Shown: positions 40,587-49,785 of the stretch, piece by piece
How positions within the stretch are numbered: position 1 is the first letter of the stretch
Layout: each line of letters opens with the position of its first letter
Assembly: GCA_963797265.1 (NCBI GenBank)
Contig: CAWCOY010000002.1
Span: 620,001 to 684,000 of the forward strand
Reading direction: 5' to 3'
DNA from: DASUPK01 sp963797265
GTDB taxonomy: Bacteria > Actinomycetota > Thermoleophilia > Solirubrobacterales > 70-9
Length of the DNA stretch: 64,000 nt
Program-made: the position numbers and the translations under genes
The notes under the pieces: model-generated
Seen by the model: the letters and a program-made list of their open reading frames with translations, nothing else
Databases searched by the model: none
What the model was told of the DNA's origin: nothing

Positions 40587-41534
40587 ATGACCAACGAAAT
40601 CACGCACGAGATGACTCGAACGACGAAGCTTGCGAATCTCGGCGCGGTGGTGGTGCCCTTCTGCGCGACCCTCGCCGCGATCGTCCTCTTCTGGAACCAG
40701 GTGGTGAGCGCCACCGACCTGGCGATCCTGGCCGTCATGTACGTGATCACCGCCACCGGGATCACCGTCGGGTACCACCGGATGCTCACCCACCGGTCCT
40801 TCCGCACCCACAAGGCGACGGAGTACCTGTTCGCCGTCCTCGGCACGATGGCCGTCCAGGGCTCGGTGATCGCCTGGGTGGCGGACCACCGCAAGCATCA
40901 CGCCCACACCGATGTCGAGGGGGATCCGCACAGCCCCCACGTGGGTCACGGCGGCGGCGTCGGCGGAGTGCTGCACGGGCTCTGGCACGCCCATACCGGC
41001 TGGCTGCTCTCCGAGCACGGCCGAGCCGATTGGAAGCAGTACGCGCCCGACCTCTACGAGGATCCCGGCATGCGCCTGATCAACCGGTTCTTCATTCCCC
41101 TGGTGGTGCTCGGGCTGGCGATTCCGGCCCTCGCCGGATTCCTGCTCACCGGCACGCTGCTCGGGGCCGCAACGGGCCTGCTCTGGGGAGGCCTGGTCCG
41201 GGTCTTCTTCGTCCACCACGTCACCTGGAGCGTCAACTCGATCTGCCACTTCCTCGGCACTCGCCGCTTCGAGGTGGACGACCACTCGACGAACGTCTTC
41301 TGGCTCGCGCTGCCCTCGCTGGGCGAGTCCTGGCACCACAACCACCACACCTTCCCGCGCTCGGCGGTGCACGGCCTGCGCCGCTGGGAGCTCGACCCCT
41401 CCGCCGCCCTGATCTGGGCGATGGAGCGCGTGGGGCTCGCCTGGAACGTGATCCGGATCGCGCCGGAGCGGCAGGAGGCGAAGCTCGCCGACGGTGGCCC
41501 TGCAGCGCCGAGCGAACCTCAAGCAGCTTCTTAG
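40587..41534 (+). CDS. membrane fatty acid (acyl-CoA) desaturase
   Basis: A 315-aa di-iron desaturase with all three His boxes: HRMLTHRSF, HRKHH and HNNHH, and four membrane helices between them. Spacing and the GYHRMLTHRSF start are typical of delta-9 acyl-CoA desaturases (DesA3-like). It inserts a double bond into a saturated acyl chain and so tunes membrane fluidity. TAGTCT ends 6 bases before the ATG, so it is likely leaderless. Confidence 0.93.
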   Translation: MTNEITHEMTRTTKLANLGAVVVPFCATLAAIVLFWNQVVSATDLAILAVMYVITATGITVGYHRMLTHRSFRTHKATEYLFAVLGTMAVQGSVIAWVADHRKHHAHTDVEGDPHSPHVGHGGGVGGVLHGLWHAHTGWLLSEHGRADWKQYAPDLYEDPGMRLINRFFIPLVVLGLAIPALAGFLLTGTLLGAATGLLWGGLVRVFFVHHVTWSVNSICHFLGTRRFEVDDHSTNVFWLALPSLGESWHHNHHTFPRSAVHGLRRWELDPSAALIWAMERVGLAWNVIRIAPERQEAKLADGGPAAPSEPQAAS

Positions 41535-41539
41535 CCCGA

Positions 41540-41556
41540 TCTCAGCTTCCTCTCAG
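41540..41556 (+). promoter_or_regulatory. perfect 11-bp-spaced direct repeat TCTCAG
   Basis: TCTCAG at 41540-41545 and again at 41551-41556, with CTTCC between. This is the classic shape of an OmpR-family regulator site. It lies 63 bases upstream of the start of the secreted protein gene, in a good position to activate it. The MprA-like regulator 3.7 kb upstream is a natural candidate. Confidence 0.5.
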
Positions 41557-41618
41557 GCCCCACTGGCTTGATGGTCGGCGAGCCCGGCGTGGCCGGGACC
41601 CGATCACAAGGAGTGGGA

Positions 41619-42173
41619 ATGAAGAAGAAGCGAGGCATAACGATCAGATTCGGGCCCCTGGGCCTCTCGCTGCTGGCCGCGGGGATCACGGCGGTCGGCG
41701 TGGCCGCGGTATCGCTGGCGGCGGACAGCGGGACCAACAGCGGCAACGGCAGCGGCACCCAGACCTTTCAGATGCCGGCCCCCGGCGGCGGGGTGGGGGC
41801 GGTGTCGATCGCCGGCCCGAACCTCTCGGCGGAGGACCGGCAGAAGCTGGAGGACTTCAGGCAGTGCATGGAGGACAACGGCGCTCCGGCTCCTCCCGAT
41901 CCGGGCAAGATCGACCCGAGCGACGGCCCACCGAAGCCGCCGAGTGCGGCGGACCGGGAGAAGCTCCAGAAGGCCTTCGAGGCGTGCAAGAGCAAGCTGC
42001 CGCAGGACCTCCGGAACGCCGGGCCGCCCATGCTCGGGCATGGCTTCAAGTGCGGACCGCCGCCTGGCGCTCCCCAGCAGGGACAGAGTCAGCAGGGCGA
42101 AAGCCAGAAGCAGGGCCAGAACAGGAACCAGAGCAACCACCCGGGCACGCAGTCGAGCGGCTCGGCCGCCTGA
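41619..42173 (+). CDS. secreted or membrane-anchored Cys-containing, Gln/Ser-rich protein
   Basis: A 184-aa protein. MKKKRGITIRFGPLGLSL and a hydrophobic stretch form an uncleaved anchor or a signal peptide (residues 1-35). The mature part has two related segments, EDRQKLEDFRQCMEDNGAPA and ADREKLQKAFEACKSKL, each with a Cys, and a third Cys in FKCGPP. The tail is Gln/Ser/Asn rich. ATG 41619 is preceded by AAGGAG. A function is not known. The regulator-type direct repeat upstream suggests stress induction. Confidence 0.75.
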   Translation: MKKKRGITIRFGPLGLSLLAAGITAVGVAAVSLAADSGTNSGNGSGTQTFQMPAPGGGVGAVSIAGPNLSAEDRQKLEDFRQCMEDNGAPAPPDPGKIDPSDGPPKPPSAADREKLQKAFEACKSKLPQDLRNAGPPMLGHGFKCGPPPGAPQQGQSQQGESQKQGQNRNQSNHPGTQSSGSAA

Positions 42174-42197
42174 CCAGACTCGTCCACCCCAACAAAC

Positions 42198-42219
42198 GAC
42201 GCCGAATCCCCTCGGCGTC
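42198..42219. terminator. 8-bp hairpin, first of two
   Basis: GACGCCGA (42198-42205) pairs with TCGGCGTC (42212-42219) around a 6-base loop. It lies 24 bp after the stop of the secreted protein gene. It has no T-run. Confidence 0.6.
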
Positions 42220-42235
42220 CATCACGCAACCCCAG

Positions 42236-42263
42236 CGAACGGGCCCTGCGGAGGGCCCGTTCG
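42236..42263. terminator. 12-bp GC-rich hairpin, bidirectional terminator
   Basis: CGAACGGGCCCT (42236-42247) and AGGGCCCGTTCG (42252-42263) form a perfect stem with a GCGG loop, placed 3 bases past the stop of the convergent NTF2-like gene and 62 past the other stop. It should stop transcription from both sides. Confidence 0.75.
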
Positions 42264-42266
42264 CCG

Positions 42267-42728
42267 TTAACCGGGCAAACCGACCGACTCGAGCGCCTGC
42301 GAGATGTCCGAATAGACGGTGAAGCTCGCCACCTTGCGGTCCCGCTGCTCGAGCACGTGGGCAAGGGGGACGTCGAGCTCGCCGGCATCGTCCTTCTGGG
42401 TGATCTGCAGCCTGCCCAGCACGACCCAGCGGCCGTCGCGGGCCGCACGGAGGCCCTGCGGCCTGAAGCGATCCTCCTCGAAGAGCTCATCGATGTCGTC
42501 GCGCCAGCGCTTGTACCCCCGTACACCCTTGTAGGTCTTGTCATCGATGAAGACCGTCACCATCCGGATCTGGAAGTCCGGGTGGAGGAGCGCCTCAAGT
42601 CCCTCTCCCCCGCGGTCGAATTCATCGTAAATGCGCCTCACCGCCTCCAGCGCCGAGCCTGTATCGGCCTCCTCCATCGCTGCATTGAATTGCCGTTCGA
42701 GCGTCTCGATGTCGTGCTGGTCGTACAT
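42267..42728 (-). CDS. SnoaL/NTF2-like protein
   Basis: A 153-aa cone-fold protein: ETLERQFNAAMEEADTGSAL, then YDEFDRGGEGLEALLHPDFQ, YKGVRGYKRWRDDIDELFEE, VVLGRLQITQKDDAGELDVP and a final ASFTVYSDISQALESVGL. It is the second protein of this fold in the window but not a close copy of the one at 29601-30005. The function is unknown. It is divergent from the GGDEF-EAL gene. Confidence 0.8.
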   Translation of the reverse strand: MYDQHDIETLERQFNAAMEEADTGSALEAVRRIYDEFDRGGEGLEALLHPDFQIRMVTVFIDDKTYKGVRGYKRWRDDIDELFEEDRFRPQGLRAARDGRWVVLGRLQITQKDDAGELDVPLAHVLEQRDRKVASFTVYSDISQALESVGLPG

Positions 42729-42820
42729 ATGATGGTTTCCAGTATCTCCCCAGTAGTACGGATTCGCCTCCGCGCCGGTTGCGGCAAGCTATCGGAGCGA
42801 TCGAGGAGGGAACGTCCAGC

Positions 42821-45232
42821 GTGACGGGGGAGAAGACAGCGGCGGGGACCGGCGGCGTCCCCGATCATGAAGTCGAAGCCAGGCTCGCGTCGGTCAATGT
42901 GGGTGTGTGGCTGTCACTGATCGGATGCGTGGGCAGTGCGACGTACGCGCTGGCGACCTGGGACCAGCCGAATCGCACGTTCATCCTGGCCGTCATCGGG
43001 CTCGGTCTGCTCAGCGTCCCGCTGATCGAGTCGCTGCCCGTCGAGCGAATCGTGCGTGGTCCCGGCCGTGATTTCTTCTTCGCCGCCTGGTCGATCGCCG
43101 ATCTCCTGCTGGTCGCCACGATCGCCGGCCTCGACGGCGGATCGCACAGCCCGTACATGCTGCTCTTGGTCCTTCCCTTTCTTTTCGCCTCCCTCTCCTA
43201 TCCGACGAAGTGGACCGCCGTCGTGGGCGTGGTGGCCATCGCGGCATTCTTCGTGGTCGCCTTCGGCGTCGGCGGTGGCATCCCGCTCGAGGGTTTCGGT
43301 CTCTTCGCCGGCACCTGCGTCGGGCTGCTCGCGGCCTGGGAGGCCCGAAACCAACTCTGGCAACGGCGGGAGCTCGGGGAGACCGCCACCGCGCTGGTCC
43401 GCAGCGAGGAATCGAGCCGGCTCCAGGCCCATCAGCAGAGCGCGGTCGCCCGCTTCGGACAGCAGGCCCTCGAGGGCGCCGACATCAACGAGCTCGCCCA
43501 CGGGGCGTGCCGCATCCTCACCGACGTCCTCGACATCGATTACGGCGGCGTCCTCAAGCTGCTGCCCGGCGGCGAGGAGCTCCTGCTGGTCTCCGCGGTC
43601 GGCATCCCGGAGGGGCTGATCAACGAGGCGCGCGTCCCGACCGACTACCGATCACAGTCCGGTTACGCCCTCGCCACGGGCAACGCCGTCGTCGTCAACG
43701 ACTGGAGCAGCGAGGCCCGCTTCCAGCAGTCCGGGCTGCAGGCGAAGCAGGGGATGCAGAGCGCGGCGATCATCCTGATCAAGGGCAAGGAGGAGCCGTT
43801 CGGCGTTCTCGGCGCCGGCTCCCGCGCGCTTCACGGATTCACGCAGGAGGACGTCAACTTCATGCAGGCGATCGCGAACGTGCTCGCCAACGCGATCGAG
43901 CGCCGGCACACCGAGGAGCGGACGCAGCACGAGGCTCTCCACGATGCCCTCACCGGCCTGCCCAACCGCAGCCTCTTCTTCGACCGCCTGGAGCACGCCC
44001 TCTCGGTCGCGGCCCGGCGTAGCACCGCGATCACCGTCCTCTTCCTCGACCTCGACCAGTTCAAGCTGGTCAACGACAGCATGGGCCACGCCGCCGGCGA
44101 CGAGCTGCTCGCCGCCGTCGCCCCCAGGCTCCAGCAGGCGCTTCGCCCGGGCGACACCGTCGCACGCTTCGGCGGCGACGAGTTCGCAGTGCTCGCGGAG
44201 GACGTCGGCGACGAGCGCGGCGCCACCCGGATCGCGGAGCGGATCGCGGAGGCGCTCACCCGCCCCTTCATCCTGCGGGACCGCGAGCATTTCGTCAGCG
44301 CCAGTATCGGTATCTCGATCGGGTCGGGTGCCGAGGAACCCGAGGGGCTGATCCGCGACGCCGACGCCGCGCTCTACCGCGCCAAGGATCACGGCCGAGG
44401 CGGCTACGAGATCTTCGACGAGGTGATGCGCTCGCGCGTGATCGAGCACATGCAGACCGAAAACGACCTGCGCCGCGCCCTGCAGCGCGAGGAATTCGTC
44501 ATCCACTACCAGCCTGTCGTCAACCTCCAAGATGGCTCGATCCAATCGATGGAGGCGCTCCTTCGCTGGGATCACCCGGAGCGCGGGCTGGTCGGTCCGC
44601 TGGCCTTCATCCCGGTCGCGGAGGAATCCCGTCTGATCGTCCCGATCGGGCGCTGGGTGATCGAGCAGGCCTGCCGCCAGGCGGTGGCCTGGCAGCAGCT
44701 CCAGCCGGACTCCGCACCGATCGGCGTCGCCGTCAACCTGTCGGCGCCGCAGCTCGCCGACCCGGAGCTGATCGCGCATGTCGAGGGGTCGATCAGGGCG
44801 AACGGCATCGAACCCTCCACGCTCTGGCTCGAGCTGACGGAGAGCACCCTCCTCGACGACGCCTCCTACGTCGAGGGCACGCTGGGCGCGCTCCGGCAGC
44901 TCGGAGTTCGGCTGGTCCTGGACGACTTCGGCGTGGGCTTTTCCTCGCTCGGCTACCTGAAGCGGCTGCCGCTTTCGATGGTGAAGCTCGATCGCAGCTT
45001 CGTCGAGAACGTCACCGACAGCCCTCACGACGCCGCGATCGTCCGCGCCGTGAGCGAGATGGCGGCGACGATTGGGATCGGTGTCGTCGCCGAGGGCGTC
45101 GAGACCGAGGAGCAGGTCCGGGTCGCGCGGGAACTGGGCTGCGGATACGCCCAGGGATTTCACTTCGCTGAGCCGGTGCCCAGCTCCTACGTCGAGCGCC
45201 TGCTCGCCGCGCGGATTCCCGTTTCCCGCTGA
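42821..45232 (+). CDS. membrane GAF-GGDEF-EAL cyclic-di-GMP protein
   Basis: An 803-aa signalling protein. Six N-terminal helices (about 25-180) are followed by GAF (about 215-355), GGDEF with an intact active site (GGDEF at 451-455) and an inhibitory I-site RPGD five residues before the RF preceding it, and EAL (EAL at 578-580; DDFGVGFSSLGYLKRLP; KLDRSFV). Both halves keep key residues, so it may both make and break c-di-GMP, with GAF choosing. The start is GTG 42821 with GAGGAGG 11 bases upstream. An in-frame TTG upstream is less likely. Confidence 0.93.
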   Translation: MTGEKTAAGTGGVPDHEVEARLASVNVGVWLSLIGCVGSATYALATWDQPNRTFILAVIGLGLLSVPLIESLPVERIVRGPGRDFFFAAWSIADLLLVATIAGLDGGSHSPYMLLLVLPFLFASLSYPTKWTAVVGVVAIAAFFVVAFGVGGGIPLEGFGLFAGTCVGLLAAWEARNQLWQRRELGETATALVRSEESSRLQAHQQSAVARFGQQALEGADINELAHGACRILTDVLDIDYGGVLKLLPGGEELLLVSAVGIPEGLINEARVPTDYRSQSGYALATGNAVVVNDWSSEARFQQSGLQAKQGMQSAAIILIKGKEEPFGVLGAGSRALHGFTQEDVNFMQAIANVLANAIERRHTEERTQHEALHDALTGLPNRSLFFDRLEHALSVAARRSTAITVLFLDLDQFKLVNDSMGHAAGDELLAAVAPRLQQALRPGDTVARFGGDEFAVLAEDVGDERGATRIAERIAEALTRPFILRDREHFVSASIGISIGSGAEEPEGLIRDADAALYRAKDHGRGGYEIFDEVMRSRVIEHMQTENDLRRALQREEFVIHYQPVVNLQDGSIQSMEALLRWDHPERGLVGPLAFIPVAEESRLIVPIGRWVIEQACRQAVAWQQLQPDSAPIGVAVNLSAPQLADPELIAHVEGSIRANGIEPSTLWLELTESTLLDDASYVEGTLGALRQLGVRLVLDDFGVGFSSLGYLKRLPLSMVKLDRSFVENVTDSPHDAAIVRAVSEMAATIGIGVVAEGVETEEQVRVARELGCGYAQGFHFAEPVPSSYVERLLAARIPVSR

Positions 45233-45269
45233 TTGCGGCCACCGCGATCCGGGCATAAGAGCGCGAGTC

Positions 45270-45767
45270 ATGACGGGCAGCGGGACGGCAACGATCGGCG
45301 GCAGCCCCGCCGTACCTCCGCCCGGCTGGGCGCGGGTGACGGATCGGATCATGGCGAGACTCCGTGCGCGTTCGATTGACGACAGGCTCCTCAACGGCGG
45401 GGTCACGGATGGAAGCCCCGTCGTGTTAGTGAGACGCGCGCGGCTCCTTCACCGCCGCTACCGGTCCGCGGTCGCCGCCTCATTGAGGCGCCTGATCGAC
45501 GTGGCCCGGCGACGTGACCCGAATCCCTTCACCGCCAAGCTGCCGCTGAAGGTGCAGGAACTGATGGCCGTTGGGCCCCTGATCCTGACGCTCGCCGACG
45601 AGCTCGAGCACGAGGAGAGCGTGAGCCCCCGCGGCGTCATCCTGGCCGACCGTCTGGTCACCGACGGAGACTCCCCCGTCTACGGGCCGACCCCGATTCA
45701 CCATCCCCCTGAGGAGACGGTCGAGTCGGCGGTCAAACGCGCACGCGCCGCGCTCCACCTGGGCTGA
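45270..45767 (+). CDS. conserved basic protein of unknown function
   Basis: A 165-aa soluble, Arg-rich protein: GWARVTDRIMARLRARSID, VLVRRARLLHRRYRSAVAASLRRLIDVA, KLPLKVQELMAVGPLILTLA and a C-terminal GDSPVYGPTPIHHPPEE. Three helices alternate with loops. The order is reminiscent of small actinobacterial regulatory or nucleoid-linked proteins but no family is known to me. It has no clear ribosome site and lies 37 bp after the c-di-GMP gene. Confidence 0.65.
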   Translation: MTGSGTATIGGSPAVPPPGWARVTDRIMARLRARSIDDRLLNGGVTDGSPVVLVRRARLLHRRYRSAVAASLRRLIDVARRRDPNPFTAKLPLKVQELMAVGPLILTLADELEHEESVSPRGVILADRLVTDGDSPVYGPTPIHHPPEETVESAVKRARAALHLG

Positions 45768-45833
45768 GCGCCCTTCGGCCTAAAAGCGACTGGAGGTAGG
45801 ATGTGACTCACCTCGGTTGCTGAGGGGGAGACT

Positions 45834-46214
45834 ATGGCTGCCAGTCCAAGCGCGGACATTCCGCAGTTCGAGATCAGCTCGGGGCCCGGACCGAATGACG
45901 TCTATGTCGTTCGGATAGCCGGCGAGGTCGACATGTCCCACGAGAAGCAGCTGCGCGCGGAGCTGCACGGCGCCGTGGAGGCCGGCACGAAGGGAATCGT
46001 GGTCGACCTGACCGAGTGCGAGTTCATCGACTCGAGCGGGATTCGCGCCCTGCTGCTCTCGCGGCAGGAGAAGCGGCCGGATGGAGGCCCGGAGACGCTC
46101 GCCGTCGCGGCTTCGAGCGATCAGATCCTCCGCATCCTCAGCGTGATGGGACTCGATCAGGTGATCCCCGTCAGGCCGACGGTCGAAGAGGCCGCAGCGG
46201 CGCTGTCCGGCTGA
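45834..46214 (+). CDS. STAS domain anti-sigma factor antagonist
   Basis: A 126-aa protein with the STAS fold: VYVVRIAGEVDMSHEKQL, GIVVDLTECEFIDSSGIRAL and LRILSVMGLDQVIPVRPTVE. The phospho-acceptor is Ser67 or Ser68 in DSSG. It should bind an anti-sigma factor kinase when unphosphorylated. No kinase or sigma gene is adjacent. A GAGGGGGA ribosome site precedes the ATG. Confidence 0.92.
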   Translation: MAASPSADIPQFEISSGPGPNDVYVVRIAGEVDMSHEKQLRAELHGAVEAGTKGIVVDLTECEFIDSSGIRALLLSRQEKRPDGGPETLAVAASSDQILRILSVMGLDQVIPVRPTVEEAAAALSG

Positions 46215-46308
46215 CCCAGGGCGGCCGCCGGGCGCCCCAACCGCGTCGGGCCGCGGTGGACGTTCCGTACAAGATCCCTTGAAACCCCCTGATCTGCGGA
46301 AATCTCTC

Positions 46309-46363
46309 TTGACTGGGGTCGGCCCGCGGGAATAGTGTCCGGTCGAGGGCTTCACGCCTCGAC
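46309..46363 (+). promoter_or_regulatory. promoter and leader hairpin of APC permease
   Basis: TTGACT (46309-46314) and AATAGT (46331-46336) are 16 bp apart, a fair sigma-A promoter. Just after, GTCGAGG (46342-46348) pairs with CCTCGAC (46357-46363) around an 8-base loop. The 5' leader is about 70 bases with a GGAGGGA ribosome site near its end. Nothing else is seen in the 197-bp gap. Confidence 0.5.
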
Positions 46364-46411
46364 ATAGGCCCATCACATGGAAGTCGCGGGGCCGCAACGG
46401 AGGGAGAGCAA

Positions 46412-48004
46412 GTGACACCACCTGAGGGCGTACCCGAGTTCGCTCCGGACACCGACCAGGTAAGGCGCGACGAGCAGCGGCTGCACGAGCTCGGATACCG
46501 CCAGGAGCTCGCTCGCGGCTGGAGCGCGTTCACCAACTTCGCGATCTCGTTCACGATCATCTCGGTCCTCGCTGGGACCTTCACGACGTTCTCATTCGCC
46601 TGGCTGCACGGAGGCCCGGCGATGGCGTCGATCGGCTGGCCCGTGATCTGCTTCTTCGTGATCATGGTCGGGCTCTCGATGGCCGAGCTGACGTCGAAGT
46701 ACCCGACGGCGGGCGGACCCTACTGGTGGGCGCACGACCTCGGCGGCAAGGGCTGGAGCTGGATGACCGGCTGGTTCAACATCGTCGGCCTGGTCGGGAT
46801 CGTGGCCTCGGTGGCGTACGGGTGCGCCTTCTTCCTCTGGAACCTGCTGAACCTCTACGGGCTCAACGTCCTCGGGATCGACTTCGGCGATGACGTTCAC
46901 ATCCTCGGCGAGACCTGGTTCCTCTTCGCGATCATCCTGATCCTCTACACCCTGGTGAACATCTTCGCCGACCGGGTGCTTGCTCTGATGAACAACATCT
47001 CGGTCGGCTGGCACCTGCTCGGAGTGGCGATCATCATCGCGCTGCTGGTCTTCGTGCCGGACGATCACCAGAGCACCGGCTTCGTCTTCGGTGAGCGCTT
47101 CAACGAGAGCGGCACGCTCGGCGGCGACAACGGCGGCCTCGGCTTCTGGTTCCTGGTCGCGCCGGTCGGCTTCCTGCTCGGGATGTATACGCAGACCGGC
47201 TACGACGCTTCGGCGCATACAGCCGAGGAGACGAGGGGCGCCGCAGTGAGTGCCGCGCAGGGGGTCTGGCGCTCGATCTTCTTCTCGGCGATCATCGGCT
47301 GGCTCGTGCTGCTCGCGTTCCTCTACGCGGCGAAAGACGTGACCGCGGTGAACGACTCGGGCGGCGCGGTCTTCGGCATCTTCAACTCGGCTCTCGATCC
47401 CTGGGCGGCGAAGATGGTCGTGCTGATCGCGACCGTCGGTCAGTTCTTCTGCGGCGCCGCCGGCCTGACCAGCGCCTCGCGGACCTGGTACGCGTTCTCG
47501 CGCGATCGCGCAATCCCGGGTTGGGCCGTGTTCCGGCGAATCAACCGAGATCGAGTCCCGTTCAACGCGGTGATCGCCGTCTCGGTGTTCTCACTGATCA
47601 TCGCGATCCCCGCGCTGTTCGGCAAGAACGACATTCCGTTCGCCTTCTTCGCGCTGACCGGGATCTGCACTGTGGGCCTCTACCTGGCCTACATCATTCC
47701 CGTGTTCCTGCGACTCCGGACGGGCGACTCGTTCCAGGCCGGCCCGTGGACCCTCGGGCGCCGCTACCGGCTGATCAACATCCTGGCAATCGCCTTCGTG
47801 GTCGTCGTGGTCTATTCGCTCGACCTGCCGTATGACCCGACCGGCCTGCCGTGGAACGACGGCTTCGATGCCGCGAACGTGAACTACACGCCGTTCGCGA
47901 TCATCCTGCCGCTGCTCTTCGGCATCTGGTACCTGGTCTCGGCGAAGAACAAGTACCAGGGACCGGTGAAGACGCTCGAGGAAGACGTCGTCACCGCCGA
48001 CTAA
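46412..48004 (+). CDS. APC superfamily amino acid/amine permease
   Basis: A 530-aa permease with twelve helices. The first helix region reads LARGWSAFTNFAISFTIISVLAG and the conserved TAGGPYWWAHDLGGKGW is the mark of the amino-acid/choline/GABA permease branch (YveA/BAT1/PuuP-like). Residues in TGYDASAHTAEETRGA are the conserved helix 6 block. The GTG start has a clear ribosome site (GGAGGGA). The substrate is most likely an amino acid, GABA or polyamine. It is followed at 18 bp by a 34-aa peptide gene. Confidence 0.92.
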   Translation: MTPPEGVPEFAPDTDQVRRDEQRLHELGYRQELARGWSAFTNFAISFTIISVLAGTFTTFSFAWLHGGPAMASIGWPVICFFVIMVGLSMAELTSKYPTAGGPYWWAHDLGGKGWSWMTGWFNIVGLVGIVASVAYGCAFFLWNLLNLYGLNVLGIDFGDDVHILGETWFLFAIILILYTLVNIFADRVLALMNNISVGWHLLGVAIIIALLVFVPDDHQSTGFVFGERFNESGTLGGDNGGLGFWFLVAPVGFLLGMYTQTGYDASAHTAEETRGAAVSAAQGVWRSIFFSAIIGWLVLLAFLYAAKDVTAVNDSGGAVFGIFNSALDPWAAKMVVLIATVGQFFCGAAGLTSASRTWYAFSRDRAIPGWAVFRRINRDRVPFNAVIAVSVFSLIIAIPALFGKNDIPFAFFALTGICTVGLYLAYIIPVFLRLRTGDSFQAGPWTLGRRYRLINILAIAFVVVVVYSLDLPYDPTGLPWNDGFDAANVNYTPFAIILPLLFGIWYLVSAKNKYQGPVKTLEEDVVTAD

Positions 48005-48022
48005 GAAAGGCGAAATCAAGTC

Positions 48023-48127
48023 ATGAACGATTCGGACAAGAGCGTCGGCGAGAGGGATCTCACTATGGCCATCGGGGTCCTGGGGCTGATCGCCCTGCTG
48101 GCGATCATCATCGAGATCATCTCCTGA
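48023..48127 (+). CDS. 34-aa single-helix membrane peptide after permease
   Basis: ATG 48023 opens a short complete frame: a charged N-terminus (NDSDKSVGERD) and one membrane helix (LTMAIGVLGLIALLAIIIEI). It lies 18 bp after the permease stop and is followed by two strong hairpins, so the operon ends here. It may be a small regulatory subunit of the permease, as known for other transporters. Confidence 0.6.
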   Translation: MNDSDKSVGERDLTMAIGVLGLIALLAIIIEIIS

Positions 48128-48189
48128 CCCCGATCCCGAACCACCTGCGCGGCCGCCCGCGACCAACAGGGCGCGGAGCGCACGCCGCC

Positions 48190-48220
48190 CACTCGACCCG
48201 CGATTAGCGCGGGTCGAGTG
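48190..48220. terminator. 12-bp hairpin after permease operon
   Basis: CACTCGACCCGC (48190-48201) and GCGGGTCGAGTG (48209-48220) form a perfect stem around a 7-base loop. There is no long T-run. Confidence 0.75.
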
Positions 48221-48243
48221 CTTCTGGGAGTACGACGACACAC

Positions 48244-48268
48244 CACGCCCAACGACTCACTGGGCGTG
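48244..48268. terminator. 8-bp hairpin, second of tandem pair
   Basis: CACGCCCA (48244-48251) pairs with TGGGCGTG (48261-48268) around a 9-base loop, 23 bp after the first hairpin. The remaining gap to 48338 shows nothing else recognisable. Confidence 0.55.
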
Positions 48269-48337
48269 AAGATTTCATCAAGACTGGCTCGGGGAGGCGA
48301 AATCCAGCGCCGCGCGATTTAGTCTCGCATCCAAGGT

Positions 48338-49785
48338 GTGCCGGGAAGTCTGGTCGGCGATCCGTCCTCGTCCCCTCACCCCGGCATGAGCCCCCCGGAC
48401 TCCCCGACTTCAACCGCCACAGCAGAAGCAACCGCGACCCTTGTAAAGGGCGGCAAGGCCGCCCTCTTCTTCGCCTTCGCCTTCGCGGTGATGGCCGACC
48501 CGGTCTCGTCGGTTGCCTATGCGATCGAGGCGGCGCTCCGTGCTCTGCACGGCCACCTCGATCTGCTACTGCCGACGATGGCGATCGTGATCGGGATCAT
48601 CGCCTTGGTCACGCTCAACTACTGGCAGCTCGTCCGGATGTTGCCGGAGGGAGGCGGCTCGCCGGAGGCGGCGGGCAGAGCCTTCGGCGAGGAGTGGTCC
48701 TTCCTGCCGATAGGCGCACTGATTGTCGACTTCGCGCTCACCATCGCGATCTCGATCGCGGCGGCGGGCAGCGCCCTGATCGCCTATGTACCGGGGCTGG
48801 CGCCGGAGCGCATCCCGCTCGCAATCGCCCTTTTCGCATTGGTGGCCGCGCTTACCTGGTTCGGCCATGGCGGCCGTCTCGTCTTCGCGGTGATGACCAG
48901 CCTCATCATCCTCGCCGGAATCATCGTGCTGGCCGTCGGCTGGATCTCGCCTGAGTCGACCCACGGAGGTGCTCCCGTCACCGGCTCCGCCAGCCCGCGC
49001 TGGTGGCGGTGATCCTCGCGTTCCCGGTGGCGATGGCGCTCGCCACGGGCACCGAGGCCCCAGCGCCCTCGATCGCCCAACTCGGGCAACTCGACAACCG
49101 CGGCCGCTGGCACTTCGGGCGCGGCACCCTGGGGCTGACGATCCTGATCGTCGGCGGCCTCACGCTCGGACTGACGGCGCTCGCCGTCCACCTGCACGTC
49201 GGCATCCCGGGAAGCGACGACACCGAGATCGCGAACCTCGCCAAGTCCGCGGTCGGAGACGGGGGCCTGTTTGGCTTCTTCCAGCTCTCGAGCAGCGTCC
49301 TCCTCCTGGCGGCAGCCGCCTCCTCGTTCCAGGCCGGACCCGGGCTGCTCAAGGCGCTGGCCCGCACCTGGCCCGACGGATCGCCCGGCCTGCTACCCGG
49401 CCGCCTTGGTCGGGTCAACCGGCACCACACCCCGGTTCTGGCGGTGATCGTCTACACGGTGATCTCGGCGGCGATCATCCTGGCCGCCAGCGGCCAGGAG
49501 CAGGAGCTAGTGCTGGTGTACGCGGTCGCCGTCTTCGTCAGCTTCCTCGCTGGACTGCTCGCGATGGCCCACTTCTCCCGGCGGCGGGGAAAGAGGCTGC
49601 TGCTCGTCACCAATTTGACCGCCGCCGTCGTCGTGGCTTTCACGCTGGCCGTCAACCTCGAGCGCGGCTACCCGCTGATCTCGATCGCGGGGACCCTGCT
49701 GGTAGCCGGGATCCTGCAGTACCGCTGGGTCCGCGCCGGCCGGCCACGCGGGATCGAGGCCGTCGAGCGAGCGGCCGAGGCCTAA
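48338..49785 (+). pseudogene. APC-type amino acid permease, frameshifted
   Basis: The first 224 codons encode helices 1-5 of a permease (ALFFAFAFAVMADPVSSVAY, LVRMLPEGGGSPEAAGRAFG, WSFLPIGALIVDFALTIAIS), then run into TGA at 49010. A second frame, coding from about 48975, continues the same permease: PALVAVILAFPVAMALATG, TEAPAPSIAQL and eight more helices up to 49785. Together they make one protein of about 480 aa, so a one- or two-base indel lies near 48975-48990. It may be an inactive allele or an assembly error. The start is GTG 48338 or ATG 48386. Confidence 0.78.
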
